NCBI GenBank assembly: GCA_016716065.1
Contig: JADJXA010000003.1
Span: 744,001-808,000 of the forward strand
Length of the DNA: 64,000 bases
Direction: 5' to 3'
Source of the DNA: Candidatus Leptovillus gracilis
GTDB taxonomy: Bacteria; Chloroflexota; Anaerolineae; Promineifilales; Promineifilaceae
Made by a program: the position numbers and the translations under genes. This document shows positions 32,074 through 40,494 of the stretch, in pieces. A model generated the notes under the pieces. It did no database searches, had not been told where the DNA came from, and was given only the letters and a program-made list of their open reading frames with translations. The stretch's first letter is position 1. Each line of letters opens with the position of its first letter.

Positions 32074-33063
32074 CTATTTTGCGGCGGCCAGGATGTCTGT
32101 GGTGAAGGCGTTTTGCACGGAAACGGCCGTTAACGCCTCAAACTCCAGCAGCATATCCGCCAGCGCCTGCCACTGTTCGGCCGTCTGCCAACCCAACCCA
32201 AATTTGTCTGTAATGGCGCTGTGCGCGTCGGCCAGCTCTGTGTCTAGCATGAAGCGCATATGGGCGGCGTCCGTCTCTGGTCCGGCGTAGCGCAGCACAA
32301 TTGCCACCGCCTCCTCCCGATTGGCCTCCGCATAAGCAATGCCTTTCATCGCCGCCCGTAAAAAGCGGGTCAACATCTCTGGATTCTCCTGCAATATCTG
32401 CTCGCTGGTCACATAAGCCAGCCCCAGCGTCGGCACGCCAAAGTCACCTGCGTCCCACAACGTCAGGTCATAGCCCCAACTGCGGATCAGATACGGCTCG
32501 TTCGATTTGAACACCGGATACACATCCACCTGCCCCTCCGTCAGGACACGCGGGTCGAAGCCGACATTGACCAGGGAGACCTGCGCCGGATCCGCCCTGG
32601 CCGCCTGGAGTAGGGCGAATAGGTCGGGCGGCGGTGTGCCTTTGTAGCCGACGATACGCCCCTGCCAATCGTGGGGCGTGGTCAGGCCGGAATTGGCCAG
32701 GGCGGCGAATGCCTGCTGCCCGCGCTGCCCAATCAGAGCGATGGAGACCAGCGGTAGGCCGGGATCGGCACGGCGTTGCAGCAAAACGGCCGCGTCCTGC
32801 GTCGTCACCTGCACTTCTCCGGCGGTGAGAAGCTGCAAATGCTGCCCCCCGCCGCCCGCGTGTTCGATCTTGACCGTCAACCCCTCCTCGGCGAAGAAGC
32901 CCTTTTCCTGGGCCACGTAGACGCCGACGAAGGGCAGATTAGCCTGGGGGCGGAAGCCGGCCATGAAGGTCATCGTCTCTAGCGTGTCGGCCGAATTTGG
33001 CCGGCAACCAATCAGCGCCAACAGAGACGCCATCAGCAAAACCAGTTGTCTTGTGTGTCGCAT
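32074..33063 (-). CDS. ABC importer substrate-binding lipoprotein (NMT1/ThiY-like)
   Basis: 329 aa. Signal sequence with lipobox LLALIGC (Cys at 20), then a periplasmic-binding fold of the SsuA/THI5 type: YVAQEKGFFAEEGLTVKIEHAGGG, QVTTQDAAVLL, a hinge segment around GYKGTPPPDLFALL, and VTSEQILQENPEMLTRFL. GGAG upstream on the minus strand supports ATG 33063. It completes a three-gene importer with the permease and ATPase. Ligands of such systems are pyrimidine precursors, riboflavin, sulfonates or taurine; the set resembles ThiXYZ, but no TPP riboswitch is visible upstream. Confidence 0.87.
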   Translation of the reverse strand: MRHTRQLVLLMASLLALIGCRPNSADTLETMTFMAGFRPQANLPFVGVYVAQEKGFFAEEGLTVKIEHAGGGGQHLQLLTAGEVQVTTQDAAVLLQRRADPGLPLVSIALIGQRGQQAFAALANSGLTTPHDWQGRIVGYKGTPPPDLFALLQAARADPAQVSLVNVGFDPRVLTEGQVDVYPVFKSNEPYLIRSWGYDLTLWDAGDFGVPTLGLAYVTSEQILQENPEMLTRFLRAAMKGIAYAEANREEAVAIVLRYAGPETDAAHMRFMLDTELADAHSAITDKFGLGWQTAEQWQALADMLLEFEALTAVSVQNAFTTDILAAAK

Positions 33064-33091
33064 ACATTCTCCACTTGATGAGTGATTTTTA

Positions 33092-33145
33092 TTACAAAGA
33101 AACAAAGAGACAAAGAAGAGCCTTTCCCCCTTTGTCCCTTTGTAT
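33092..33145. repeat. Octamer array and its inverted counterpart
   Basis: TTACAAAG, AAACAAAG, AGACAAAG (33092-33115) followed by inverted CTTTGTCC, CTTTGTAT units (33130-33145), able to fold back. Located between permease and binding-protein genes. Confidence 0.6.
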
Positions 33146-33159
33146 AAATTCTTCCGTTC

Positions 33160-33921
33160 TTAAAAATGATTGGCCGATTGCCAGAACACCACGCGCCGCT
33201 CCAGCCACACAATCAGCCCATAGAGGCTCACCCCGGCGATGGAGAGGATGAAGATGGCGGCGAACATGTAGGGCAGGTTGAGATTGGTATAGGCCAGCCA
33301 CATCGTCCGCCCCAGTCCACCGGACGCCCCGGTCCACTCGGCGACGACGGCCGCTATCAGCGAGAGCGGCGCGGCGATGCGCAGGGCGGTGAACAGGTAG
33401 GGCAGGGCGGACGGGGCGCGGACATGGCGGAAAATTTGTCCCCGGCTGCTGTGCCAGGTTTGGAACAGGTCGAGCATGGCCGGGTCGGCCCGCTGCAACC
33501 CGGCCAGGACGTTGACCAGCACCGGGAAGAAGGTGAGCAGGGCGGTGATGATCACCTTGGGGGCCATGCCAAAGCCGAGCCAGATGGTGAGCAGCGGGGC
33601 GATGGCGACCAGTGGGGTGGATTTGGCCAGGATGGCCAGGGTCATCACGCCGCGCTCCAGCCGGGGCCACAGGCTGAGCAGCACGGCCAGCCCACCGCCC
33701 GCCACTGTGCCTAAAATCAGGCCGAGGAGCGCTTCGCTGAGAGTAACGGCCGTTGCCTCCCCATACAGCCACCCATTCTGCCACAACGTCTGCACCACCC
33801 GGCTTGGCGCGGGCAAAATGTAAACGGGGATGTCGCGCAGATGAACGGCCGTTTCCCACAGCAGCAGCGCCCCACCCACAATCAATACAGCCAGCCAGTT
33901 ACTTCCGCGAGTATTGCTCAT
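33160..33921 (-). CDS. ABC importer permease (SsuC/ThiX-like)
   Basis: 253-aa integral membrane protein with six hydrophobic helices. The BPD_transp_1 coupling motif EAA---G-like loop is AMLDLFQTWHSSRGQIFRHV followed by RAPSALPYLFTALRIA, typical of the SsuC/TauC/ThiX family. It would form the pore with the ATPase encoded upstream on the same strand. Confidence 0.88.
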   Translation of the reverse strand: MSNTRGSNWLAVLIVGGALLLWETAVHLRDIPVYILPAPSRVVQTLWQNGWLYGEATAVTLSEALLGLILGTVAGGGLAVLLSLWPRLERGVMTLAILAKSTPLVAIAPLLTIWLGFGMAPKVIITALLTFFPVLVNVLAGLQRADPAMLDLFQTWHSSRGQIFRHVRAPSALPYLFTALRIAAPLSLIAAVVAEWTGASGGLGRTMWLAYTNLNLPYMFAAIFILSIAGVSLYGLIVWLERRVVFWQSANHF

Positions 33922-33923
33922 AT

Positions 33924-34055
33924 AGTTGGGAGTTGGGAGTTGGGAGTTGATAGTGTTCAGTGTTCAGTCGGCGTTGCCTCTGGCAAATGTGTACTGAAAA
34001 CTGAAAACTGAAAACTGAAAACTGAATACAGCCACTAGCCACCAGCCACCGCCCT
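33924..34055. repeat. Heptad arrays between permease and ATPase genes
   Basis: 33924-33972: AGTTGGG three times, AGTTGAT, AGTGTTC twice, AGTCGGC. 33993-34055: ACTGAAA four times, ACTGAAT, then ACAGCCA, CTAGCCA, CCAGCCA, CCGCCCT, which extends into the ATPase C-terminus. The clearest array pair in the window. Confidence 0.88.
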
Positions 34056-34772
34056 CCGAATTTCCGCCACCGCCGCTAAAAATTCCGGCGCGGCGTCGCT
34101 GCGGGGGCGGGGGAGGGGGATTGTGATGTCGGCCAGGAAGGTCGCCGGGCGCGGCGACATCACCAAGACGCGGTCGGCCAGGCGCACCGCCTCATAGATA
34201 TGGTGCGTCACCCAGACCACCGTCGGTCGCTGCCGCCGCCACAGGCCGAGCAGTTCGCCCGTCAGCCGTTCGCGGGTCAGTTCGTCCAGGGCGGCGAATG
34301 GCTCATCCATCAGCCAGACGGCCGCTCCCTGGGCCAATACCCGTGCCAGGGCCAATCGCTGCTGCATCCCGCCGGAGAGGGTGAAGGGATAAGCCCCGGC
34401 GAAGTCGCCAATGCCTACCAGGTCCAGCAGTTCGTCCGGCGTCTGGCCGTTGGCCTGGTTGATCTGCTGTACCAGGGCGACGTTGTCGCGGCAGGTGTAC
34501 CAGGGCAGCAGCGCCGGGTTTTGGGCCATCCAAGCGATACGTTTTTGGGCAACGGCCGTTGCCGGGCTGCCGCCAGCCACAGTTATGCTACCGGCCGTCG
34601 GTTCCAATAAATGGGCCAATAGACGCAGCAAGGTAGATTTGCCACAGCCGCTGGGTCCCACCACAGCCACAAATTCGCCAGAAGCGATGGTCAGGTTGAT
34701 GGCGTGCAGCACCGGCAGCGCTTTGCTGCCAGCCACAAATTGGTGGGACAGATCGTGGAGGGTGATGTTCAT
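34035..34772 (-). CDS. ABC importer ATPase (SsuB/ThiZ-like)
   Basis: 245-aa ATP-binding subunit. Walker A GPSGCGKSTLLRLL, Q-loop AWMAQNPALLPW, signature LSGGMQQRLALARVLA, Walker B VWLMDEPFAALD and switch VTHHIYEA. ATG 34772 starts the fold directly; the longer frame to 34862 adds unrelated residues. The last residues are encoded by a heptad array. First gene of the importer operon (ATPase, permease, binding protein). Confidence 0.92.
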   Translation of the reverse strand: MNITLHDLSHQFVAGSKALPVLHAINLTIASGEFVAVVGPSGCGKSTLLRLLAHLLEPTAGSITVAGGSPATAVAQKRIAWMAQNPALLPWYTCRDNVALVQQINQANGQTPDELLDLVGIGDFAGAYPFTLSGGMQQRLALARVLAQGAAVWLMDEPFAALDELTRERLTGELLGLWRRQRPTVVWVTHHIYEAVRLADRVLVMSPRPATFLADITIPLPRPRSDAAPEFLAAVAEIRRAVAGG

Positions 34773-34866
34773 GGCTGCGGGCGGCTGAGGCGTCCCTGCT
34801 GGCTGATATTCATAACAGTGGATTATAGCTTGCAACCGGTATCTCGTACACGTATTAGGCAAGCGC

Positions 34867-34896
34867 TTGAAGCGATTTCCACAGGCATGTTATGAT
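34867..34896 (+). promoter_or_regulatory. Promoter of the effector-associated gene
   Basis: TTGAAG (34867-34872), 18-bp spacer, TATGAT (34891-34896). Transcription would start near 34903, which rules out the ATG at 34892 and favours 34946. Confidence 0.65.
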
Positions 34897-34945
34897 ATGC
34901 GCATTGTATCAACAGGTGCAACGAACGCTTTGGAAACAGTCAATC

Positions 34946-35596
34946 ATGAATTCACCGATTGAACTCCGCCTTTTACTCTCTGCGCCGGAAATGGACGCCG
35001 AGAAGCGCGATAACCTGGCCCGTCAACTGGCACGCGACCTGAATGATTGGGGCCTAGACAGTGTAAAACCCATCGCCTATGCAGGACCGCTGCCAGAGGG
35101 CGCTAAGGGCAATTCGGCTATGTTGCAGGCGTTGGGATTAACGGCCGTGCCGTCGCGTCTGCCATCCCTGGTTAACTTTTTGCACGCCTGGGCGCTGCGC
35201 GGGCAAGACCTGCAGCTGACCATCAAAACCCCCGGTGGCCTGGAAGTGACTTTTACGCCCGACAAAAGATTGTCGCCAGATGAACTAGTCGCGTTGGTGC
35301 AAAAATTGCAATCTGGCGATGAAACCACCAATGCCGCGCTGCCACCAACGATGCCATATGATTATGACAGGGTGAAATTGCGGCATCTGGTGGCCGCCTA
35401 TTTTGATGAAAGCGAATTGCAAACGCTCTGTTTTGACTTACGCCTGGATTATGAAGAACTGCCGGGCAAAAACAAATCGGACAAAGTGGTCCAACTGCTG
35501 CTGCGCCTGGAGCGACGCGACCAGATTCCGACCCTCTTACAACACATTCAGGCGCAGCGACCCACTGCTCCCTGGCATGAGGTTGCCGCCGATTAG
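34946..35596 (+). CDS. EACC1-like + effector-associated domain (EAD) protein
   Basis: 216 aa, soluble. The N-terminal half (about 3-125) resembles the effector-associated constant component 1 (EACC1): short strands, a Leu-rich helix around LVNFLHAWALRGQDLQL and the final SPDELVALVQKLQ helix. The C-terminal 68 residues (about 139-207, from YDYDRVKLRHLVAAYF through LCFDLRLDYEELPG to the helix QIPTLLQHIQAQRP) match effector-associated domains of the EAD family, death-like adaptors that pair sensors with effectors in bacterial conflict systems. The caspase-family gene lies 172 bases downstream in the same direction. The domain calls are from pattern recognition; EAD looks firm, EACC1 probable. 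The two components on one chain suggest an adaptor feeding the caspase. Confidence 0.75.
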   Translation: MNSPIELRLLLSAPEMDAEKRDNLARQLARDLNDWGLDSVKPIAYAGPLPEGAKGNSAMLQALGLTAVPSRLPSLVNFLHAWALRGQDLQLTIKTPGGLEVTFTPDKRLSPDELVALVQKLQSGDETTNAALPPTMPYDYDRVKLRHLVAAYFDESELQTLCFDLRLDYEELPGKNKSDKVVQLLLRLERRDQIPTLLQHIQAQRPTAPWHEVAAD

Positions 35597-35627
35597 GCGC
35601 TAACAGCGCCACTAGCGACAATTCATT

Positions 35628-35711
35628 GTCATTCTGACGAGTCTTCGAGGAAGAATCCCCTTACGGCTGACGCAAGGGATTCTTCACTCCGCAGACTCCG
35701 CTCAGAATGAC
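35628..35711. repeat. GTCAT...ATGAC hairpin element, copy 5
   Basis: GTCATTCTGACGAGTCTTCG ... GACTCCGCTCAGAATGAC, with AAGAATCCC/GGGATTCTT inner stem. It lies between the EAD gene and the caspase gene and could attenuate transcription between them. Confidence 0.75.
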
Positions 35712-35768
35712 GCCTTGTTTTGCCAGCGTTGTCTGGCAAAAGATGCAGCTTCTTTTTGGGCATAGACG

Positions 35769-37571
35769 ATGGCAAAACGATTGGCTTTACTGGTGGGAAA
35801 TACAGAGTTTGAAGACGTGGAGTACTTTCCTCATTTGTCTACGCCGGCCAATGATGTGCGCGATTTAGCCGATTTGCTGGCAGCACGAGGCGAATTTAAG
35901 ATCGTTGAACAGCTTGTGGACAGAGACGCCGATGCTTTGCGGCAAGGGATTGAAGATTTCTACCGCAGCGCGCAGCGCGGCGACCTGACGCTCTTTTATT
36001 ATTCAGGTCACGGGTTCAGAAATGAAGATGGGGCGTTGTGCCTGGTGGCGCGCAATACGCGGGTGAACCAGCCGCTGTCTACCAGCTTGCAAGAGTCATT
36101 TCTTAGCGATGTCATGCGCTTTAGCCGTTCGCAGCATCGTGTTGTCATTTTGGACTGCTGCTTTAGCGGCGCTTTTCCGGCAGACGCCAAAGCCGGCCCT
36201 GAGGCGTTGGTGTTCGACAAGTTACAGGGGCAGACAACGGCCGTTCTTTCATCTTCCAGTCGGGTGCAGTTTTCGTTTACCGAAACGGGGCCAAATTCTT
36301 TATTCACCAAATACCTCATTGAAGGCATTCAAACGGAACGCGCCGACCGGAACCGGGACCGCCAGATCACCATTGATGAATTGTTCGCCTACGCTGAGGC
36401 GCGGGTGCGGGCGCTGCGCCCGGAACAAACGCCCACACTAAAGCTGCACGAGCAGATGGACCGGGTCGTCATCGCCAAAACCAGTCCGCTGCCGCAAGAT
36501 TGGGAAGCAGCCTGGACGCCGCTGGTGGGTCTGATGGCCCAGGCGTTGGCCGCTGAGCGGCTTTTGTCTCGTGAGGAACTGGCGCAGCTGGCGGCGCAGC
36601 AGCAGAATCCAGCCTGGCGGTTGACGGAAGAGGAAAAGAGGTTGATTTTGTTGTCGTCCCTGGCGGTTGGGCAGGGGGTTCCCGGCTGGTTGCATCTGGA
36701 CCAGGCAGAGGGACTGGCGCTGCTGCGCGCCGCGCACCAGAATAATGTGGCCGATGAAGCCTTGCATCTGGCAATCATTGCCCAACTGGCGCTGTGGGAA
36801 GATGAGCCGACTTGGGCGGGCTTGTTGGCGGAAGCGGCGATAAATGGGGCAGGCAGAACGGCCGTTCACCGTCTCGCCACGTTTGCCTACCATTCACAAA
36901 AGGAACGGCCGTTGCCTTTGCGTTTCGCTGTGCCAATTCAAACACAGATAGCCCGCCTGCGCCGACAGGCGTACCAGCCCTATATTGACCAACTCAGCGC
37001 TGCCGCCGGTCGTCTGGCGCTGGCGTGCAGCCTGATCACGGTAGCGCTTTTGGCGCTGAGTGTGGCCCAGGATTCAGACGCGACGACAGGGGTGCGCATT
37101 CGAGATGCCGCGCTGCTGCTGTTGATACTGGTGACGCTCTGCTTTGTGTCTGTCCGATACTGGGCTGCTCTGTTGGCGACGGCCCAGGTCGCTTTGGCAG
37201 ATGGGCATTGGCTGGCACGCACGGCCGTTTCCATTGTGTTAGGCTCTCTGGGGGTGTTTGTTTTGCTGCCTCTAACGGTCACGATGGACAGCCGTAGTTG
37301 GCTGGCTGCCTTACTCACCGGCGTCATCAACGCTGTGGGATTCGCCTGGTCTGGCGTACCCGTGTCCCATCGTCCAGATCGCCTGGCTCGCTGGCTGCCT
37401 TTGGTGGTTGGCGCAGCCACTTTTGTTAGCTACGGCGCTGTCTTGTGGTGGCTTTCAGGGCTGCAAGCGCAAGGGCCATTGGCCCAGTTTGCGGCGGTGG
37501 CTGGACTATTTGTGACAGCAGCGTTTGCCGGGCTGTTCATCCATCAAGCCATTACCATCCAGACTGCTTAA
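35769..37571 (+). CDS. Caspase-family (peptidase C14) protease with membrane domain
   Basis: 600 aa. The N-terminal caspase domain (1-235) has ALLVGNTEF at the first strand, the catalytic dyad H81 (FYYSGHG) and C131 (LDCCFSGAF), and the substrate-pocket region SSSSRVQFSFTE. Residues 235-400 form a helical linker. The C-terminal 190 residues carry about six membrane helices (beginning near 411, ending with LFIHQAITIQTA). Known relatives are effectors or executioners in bacterial immunity and cell-death modules. Placed behind an EACC1-EAD protein, it looks like the effector of a two-gene system; a membrane-inserting C-terminus might itself be the damaging agent or an anchor. The catalytic residues are intact, so the protease is probably active. 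Confidence 0.88.
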   Translation: MAKRLALLVGNTEFEDVEYFPHLSTPANDVRDLADLLAARGEFKIVEQLVDRDADALRQGIEDFYRSAQRGDLTLFYYSGHGFRNEDGALCLVARNTRVNQPLSTSLQESFLSDVMRFSRSQHRVVILDCCFSGAFPADAKAGPEALVFDKLQGQTTAVLSSSSRVQFSFTETGPNSLFTKYLIEGIQTERADRNRDRQITIDELFAYAEARVRALRPEQTPTLKLHEQMDRVVIAKTSPLPQDWEAAWTPLVGLMAQALAAERLLSREELAQLAAQQQNPAWRLTEEEKRLILLSSLAVGQGVPGWLHLDQAEGLALLRAAHQNNVADEALHLAIIAQLALWEDEPTWAGLLAEAAINGAGRTAVHRLATFAYHSQKERPLPLRFAVPIQTQIARLRRQAYQPYIDQLSAAAGRLALACSLITVALLALSVAQDSDATTGVRIRDAALLLLILVTLCFVSVRYWAALLATAQVALADGHWLARTAVSIVLGSLGVFVLLPLTVTMDSRSWLAALLTGVINAVGFAWSGVPVSHRPDRLARWLPLVVGAATFVSYGAVLWWLSGLQAQGPLAQFAAVAGLFVTAAFAGLFIHQAITIQTA

Positions 37572-37604
37572 CCACCGCCGAAAACGACTTCAAAGGAATT
37601 TGGG

Positions 37605-37895
37605 TTACTCCCAAAGCTTTGGCAGGCAGACCAGGGGTGCATTAACCCCTCTGTTCTTGTTCAGTTTCAGGCATTCAACGTACCCGCCCCGACCCAGATC
37701 GGTGTCACTCTCTTTGACAACTTGCCGTATTGCCTGCTGTGTTGGATCGTCGGGGATCCAGGTGAAGACAAGCTGAATCAACGAGGGTTCTTCTTCTTGG
37801 GCGGTAAAACGCAGCAAAATCGTCCCCTGGTTCAGCGCTTCAACACGCAAATTCCCCTGTTCATCCAAAATACCTGTGTTTGCTTCGGCTGACAT
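37605..37895 (-). CDS. Small hypothetical protein convergent to caspase
   Basis: 96 aa. AAGGAGAG precedes the ATG on the minus strand at a good distance. Strand-rich N-terminal half (GNLRVEALNQGTILLRFTAQ, IQLVFTWIPDD) and a C-terminal segment with two Cys. No family recognised. It converges with the caspase gene across 33 bases; a role in that module is possible only by position. Confidence 0.55.
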   Translation of the reverse strand: MSAEANTGILDEQGNLRVEALNQGTILLRFTAQEEEPSLIQLVFTWIPDDPTQQAIRQVVKESDTDLGRGGYVECLKLNKNRGVNAPLVCLPKLWE

Positions 37896-38033
37896 AAGTT
37901 TACTCTCCTTGTTGGGCTGTCCTTAGCCCGGTTAAACAACCGGATTCTCCAGGCTGTCATGGGGCGCCTCATTAGTAACCGTAAATCGAAGTCAGTATGC
38001 CGCTTTCCGTTGGCATTTGCCAAAGGTAGCGCC

Positions 38034-38068
38034 CAACGGAATATGGAATACGGAATACCGAATACGGG
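38034..38068. repeat. Heptad array (ATACGGA)
   Basis: Five 7-bp units CAACGGA, ATATGGA, ATACGGA, ATACCGA, ATACGGG. It ends three bases before the IS inverted repeat; the element appears to have landed beside it. Confidence 0.75.
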
Positions 38069-38070
38069 TA

Positions 38071-39661
38071 CTAGCAGCTTGTCGGAGAAGATACGTTTCT
38101 CCGAACAAAAATGATTTCGGTGTAAACTTTGGGTATGGCAAGAAAATTCAGAACTGCTGATTACGAAAAGACCCTGGACCTGCAAATCACCTTGCGCGAT
38201 GTCCTGCCACCCGACCATTTGGCTCGCTTCATTGTCGCTGTCGTCGCCCAACTTGATTTGGGGATCGTGTATAGAAAGTATAGTGAGCAGGGTGCGCCAC
38301 CATACGCCCCGGAAGTGATGTTGGGATTGCTGTTCTACAGCTATGCCAGCGGCGTATTCAGTTCGCGCAAGATTGAACGCGCCACCCATGAGGTGATTCC
38401 CTTTCGTTTCATTACCGGTGACATGCACCCCGACCATGACACGATTGCGGCTTTCCGCCAACAATTTCTGGCTGAACTGAAAGAGTTGTTTGTCCAGATA
38501 CTGTTGATTGCCCAGGCGATGGGCTATTTGCAATTGGGTAACGTCAGTCTGGATGGCAGCAAAATCCATGCCGATGCGTCCAAGAGCAAAGCGGTCAGTT
38601 ACCAGCGGCTGTTGGCTATCGAAGCCTATCTGCAAGCCGAAGTCGAGGAGTTGTTCACTTTGGCTGAAGTTGCCGATGGAGGACAACTGCCCGAAGAGAT
38701 GAACATTCCCGATGAGATTGCCCGACGCCAGCAGCAATTGGCGCGGCTGGCCGAAGCCAAGAAGGTGCTGGAGGAACGCGCCCAGGCCCGGTATGAAGCC
38801 GAGCAAGCCGAATACGAGGCCAAGATGCAAGCCCGGGCCGAAAAGACCGACCCACAGGAAAAAAGCCGCCGGGCAAACCACCGCAGCCACCCACTCCAGG
38901 ACCCAGAGATAAAGACCAGTACAACTTCACCGACCCCGAATCGCGCATCATGAAAAACGCCACCAACAGCGGCTTTGACCAACATTATAACGTCCAGGTA
39001 GTGGTTGACCATGACAGTCGTCTGGTAGTGGGCAATTGGTTGTGTGACCATACCAACGATAAACAGGCCGCCCTGCCAACTCTCGACACCGTACCACCAG
39101 TCGTGGGTCAGCCGAAAAAGGTCAATTTGGACACCGGCTATTTCAGCGAAACAACATCGCCAGCTTGGAAGCGCGCGGCATTGACCCCCTACATCGCCAC
39201 CGGTCGCAGCCCACACCATCAGGGTTGGCGTGCCTTTTTCCTGGACAATCCCAACCCGCCACCCAATGATGCTTCCGTCAAAGAGCAAATGGCTTACAAA
39301 CTGCAGACCACCCTCGGCAAAGCCACCTACCGTTTGCGCAAATCGACGGTTGAACCGGTTATCGGTATCATCAAGGAAACCTTGGGTTTGCCGTCAGTTT
39401 TCTCTGCGAGGCCTGGTTGCTGCCGGTGGCGAATGGACATTGGTTTGTCTGGCTTACAACTTGAAACGATTGCATACCTTGCGGGTTGGTTGATGGGGGC
39501 GTTATTGCCCCCTGCCTGATGCCCGAAAACGGGCTGTAAAACCGTGCAAAATTCATGGTAATGAGGCCAATATGAGTTGCAAACTGCTTGTCTTGATGCT
39601 TTGAAATCGTTATTTGTCTATCATCGGGCCTTCAGAAGATATTTTTCCGACAGCCTGCTAG
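38071..39661. mobile_element. IS1182-like element flanked by CTAG
   Basis: 1.59 kb. Left end CTAGCAGCTTGTCGGAGAA and right end (reverse complement) CTAGCAGGCTGTCGGAAAA form terminal inverted repeats; CTAG at both outer ends may be the target duplication. It contains one frameshifted transposase gene and no passenger gene. Confidence 0.85.
38135..39519 (+). pseudogene. IS1182-like transposase, two frameshifts
   Basis: DDE transposase of about 460 residues if repaired. The N-terminal part starts MARKFRTADY and runs with DUF772-like LPPDHLARFIVAVVAQ, LDGSKIHADASKSKAVSY. At the A-run 38859-38864 the frame must shift by -1 to continue into DKDQYNFTDPESRIMKN and GFDQHYNVQVVVD. A second single-base shift near 39388 is needed to reach RQFSLRGL and VCLAYNLKRLH. 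The first site is a homopolymer and could be translational slippage, but the second argues for decay or sequencing indels. Confidence 0.85.
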
Positions 39662-39712
39662 ATGATTGGAATTCGCCAAATGACGAATCCCTGAAAGGAG
39701 AAGGTCTGGATC

Positions 39713-40111
39713 ATGAACACAATAAGTAAGACTAGAGTGAATTACCGTCTCATGAATATTCTGGCACTTATAGTCGGGATCATCGGTATTGCGTTTCTAT
39801 TCTTGCCAGATTTCGAACTACTGTCATTTATGCTGACGGTGGCTGTTTTAGGTGGCCTAATCGGTGGAAGTAACGGTTACGAGGAACGGGAGCGCCTTCA
39901 ACTTAGGCAGGGTTATCAGAAAGCCTTTAATGGGTTGCTCTTAGTGGTAATGGCCGCCTACTCTCTTATCGAGTTTTCGAAATGGTTTATTCTTATGGAA
40001 GCAGCGGCAACTTTTTTGAATAACCACTGGCCTGGTTTGATTCTATCTGTGATGTGTATCGCAATGGGAATCGCTGGACTTCAAAAAGCAAGAATGGCAG
40101 GCTCAGTCTAA
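39713..40111 (+). CDS. Cassette-like small membrane protein
   Basis: 132 aa with four hydrophobic helices and a short charged loop (YEERERLQLRQGYQKA) between helices two and three. GGAGAAGG upstream gives a good ribosome-binding site. No family recognised. AT-rich compared with the housekeeping region. The stop codon TAA lies inside the R'' box (GTCTAAC) of an attC-like site, the usual arrangement of integron gene cassettes, so this is probably a captured cassette gene of unknown function. Confidence 0.7.
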   Translation: MNTISKTRVNYRLMNILALIVGIIGIAFLFLPDFELLSFMLTVAVLGGLIGGSNGYEERERLQLRQGYQKAFNGLLLVVMAAYSLIEFSKWFILMEAAATFLNNHWPGLILSVMCIAMGIAGLQKARMAGSV

Positions 40112-40233
40112 CAATGCGTGCACACGGACGGCGGGATTCTCACCATCAAAATGAGTTGGTTCTGATTTTGGGCTTTTTCCATTTTGCAGATGAATCCAAA
40201 CCCACCCGCCGCCGGTAACGCGAGCCGTTAGTC
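40106..40233 (+). other. attC-like recombination site 1
   Basis: R'' GTCTAAC (40106-40112) and R' GTTAGTC (40227-40233), with inverted inner arms GCGTGCACACGGACGGCGGG and CCCGCCGCCGGTAACGCG around an irregular 80-base loop. It immediately follows a small gene. No integrase gene is in the window. Confidence 0.7.
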
Positions 40234-40290
40234 GGGCTTACTTGTCCGTCAGGTTTACATATCGATAAAATAGTCGCAAGGAGAGTTGAT

Positions 40291-40371
40291 ATGCCAACGA
40301 ATCAGGCGCGCGATATTTTCATCGCTCGTATCAAACAGCTTATGGGGCAATATGGGTATTTTGTAGAGTAG
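40291..40371 (+). pseudogene. Start of a second cassette-like gene, truncated
   Basis: AAGGAG at 40278-40283 then ATG and 26 codons (MPTNQARDIFIARIKQLMGQ...) ending in TAG at 40369-40371. It lies 58 bases after the attC-like site, where the next cassette gene should begin, and a MITE fragment starts 33 bases later. It looks like a beheaded or frameshifted gene rather than a complete peptide. Confidence 0.4.
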
Positions 40372-40403
40372 AGCGCCAGCGCACAGCCGGAATGTGTCAA
40401 TAG

Positions 40404-40494
40404 AAAGGTGAGTGATGAACACAAAGCACGGTTAAAATCATTGAGGAAAGTGCTTTAATGTGGCACATTTTCTGCCATATTCTGATTTTGGGCC
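40404..40494 (-). mobile_element. Partial copy of the GGCCCAAAATCAGAAT MITE
   Basis: Left third of the 248-bp element found complete at 42912 and 53219, in reverse orientation, ending exactly at GGCC 40494 where the transposase remnant begins. Confidence 0.8.

Noticed and set aside
33993..34055. CRISPR-like repeat
   Set aside because: Units are 7 bp, directly abutting, without spacers.
34773..34900. TPP riboswitch upstream of the Thi/Ssu-like importer
   Set aside because: Neither the CUGAGA nor the GAACCUGA-type core is found on the minus strand.
38859..38866. Programmed -1 frameshift in the IS1182-like transposase
   Set aside because: The A-run is not in the right phase for a tandem-slip heptamer and the gene has a second frame break, so decay or indel error is simpler.
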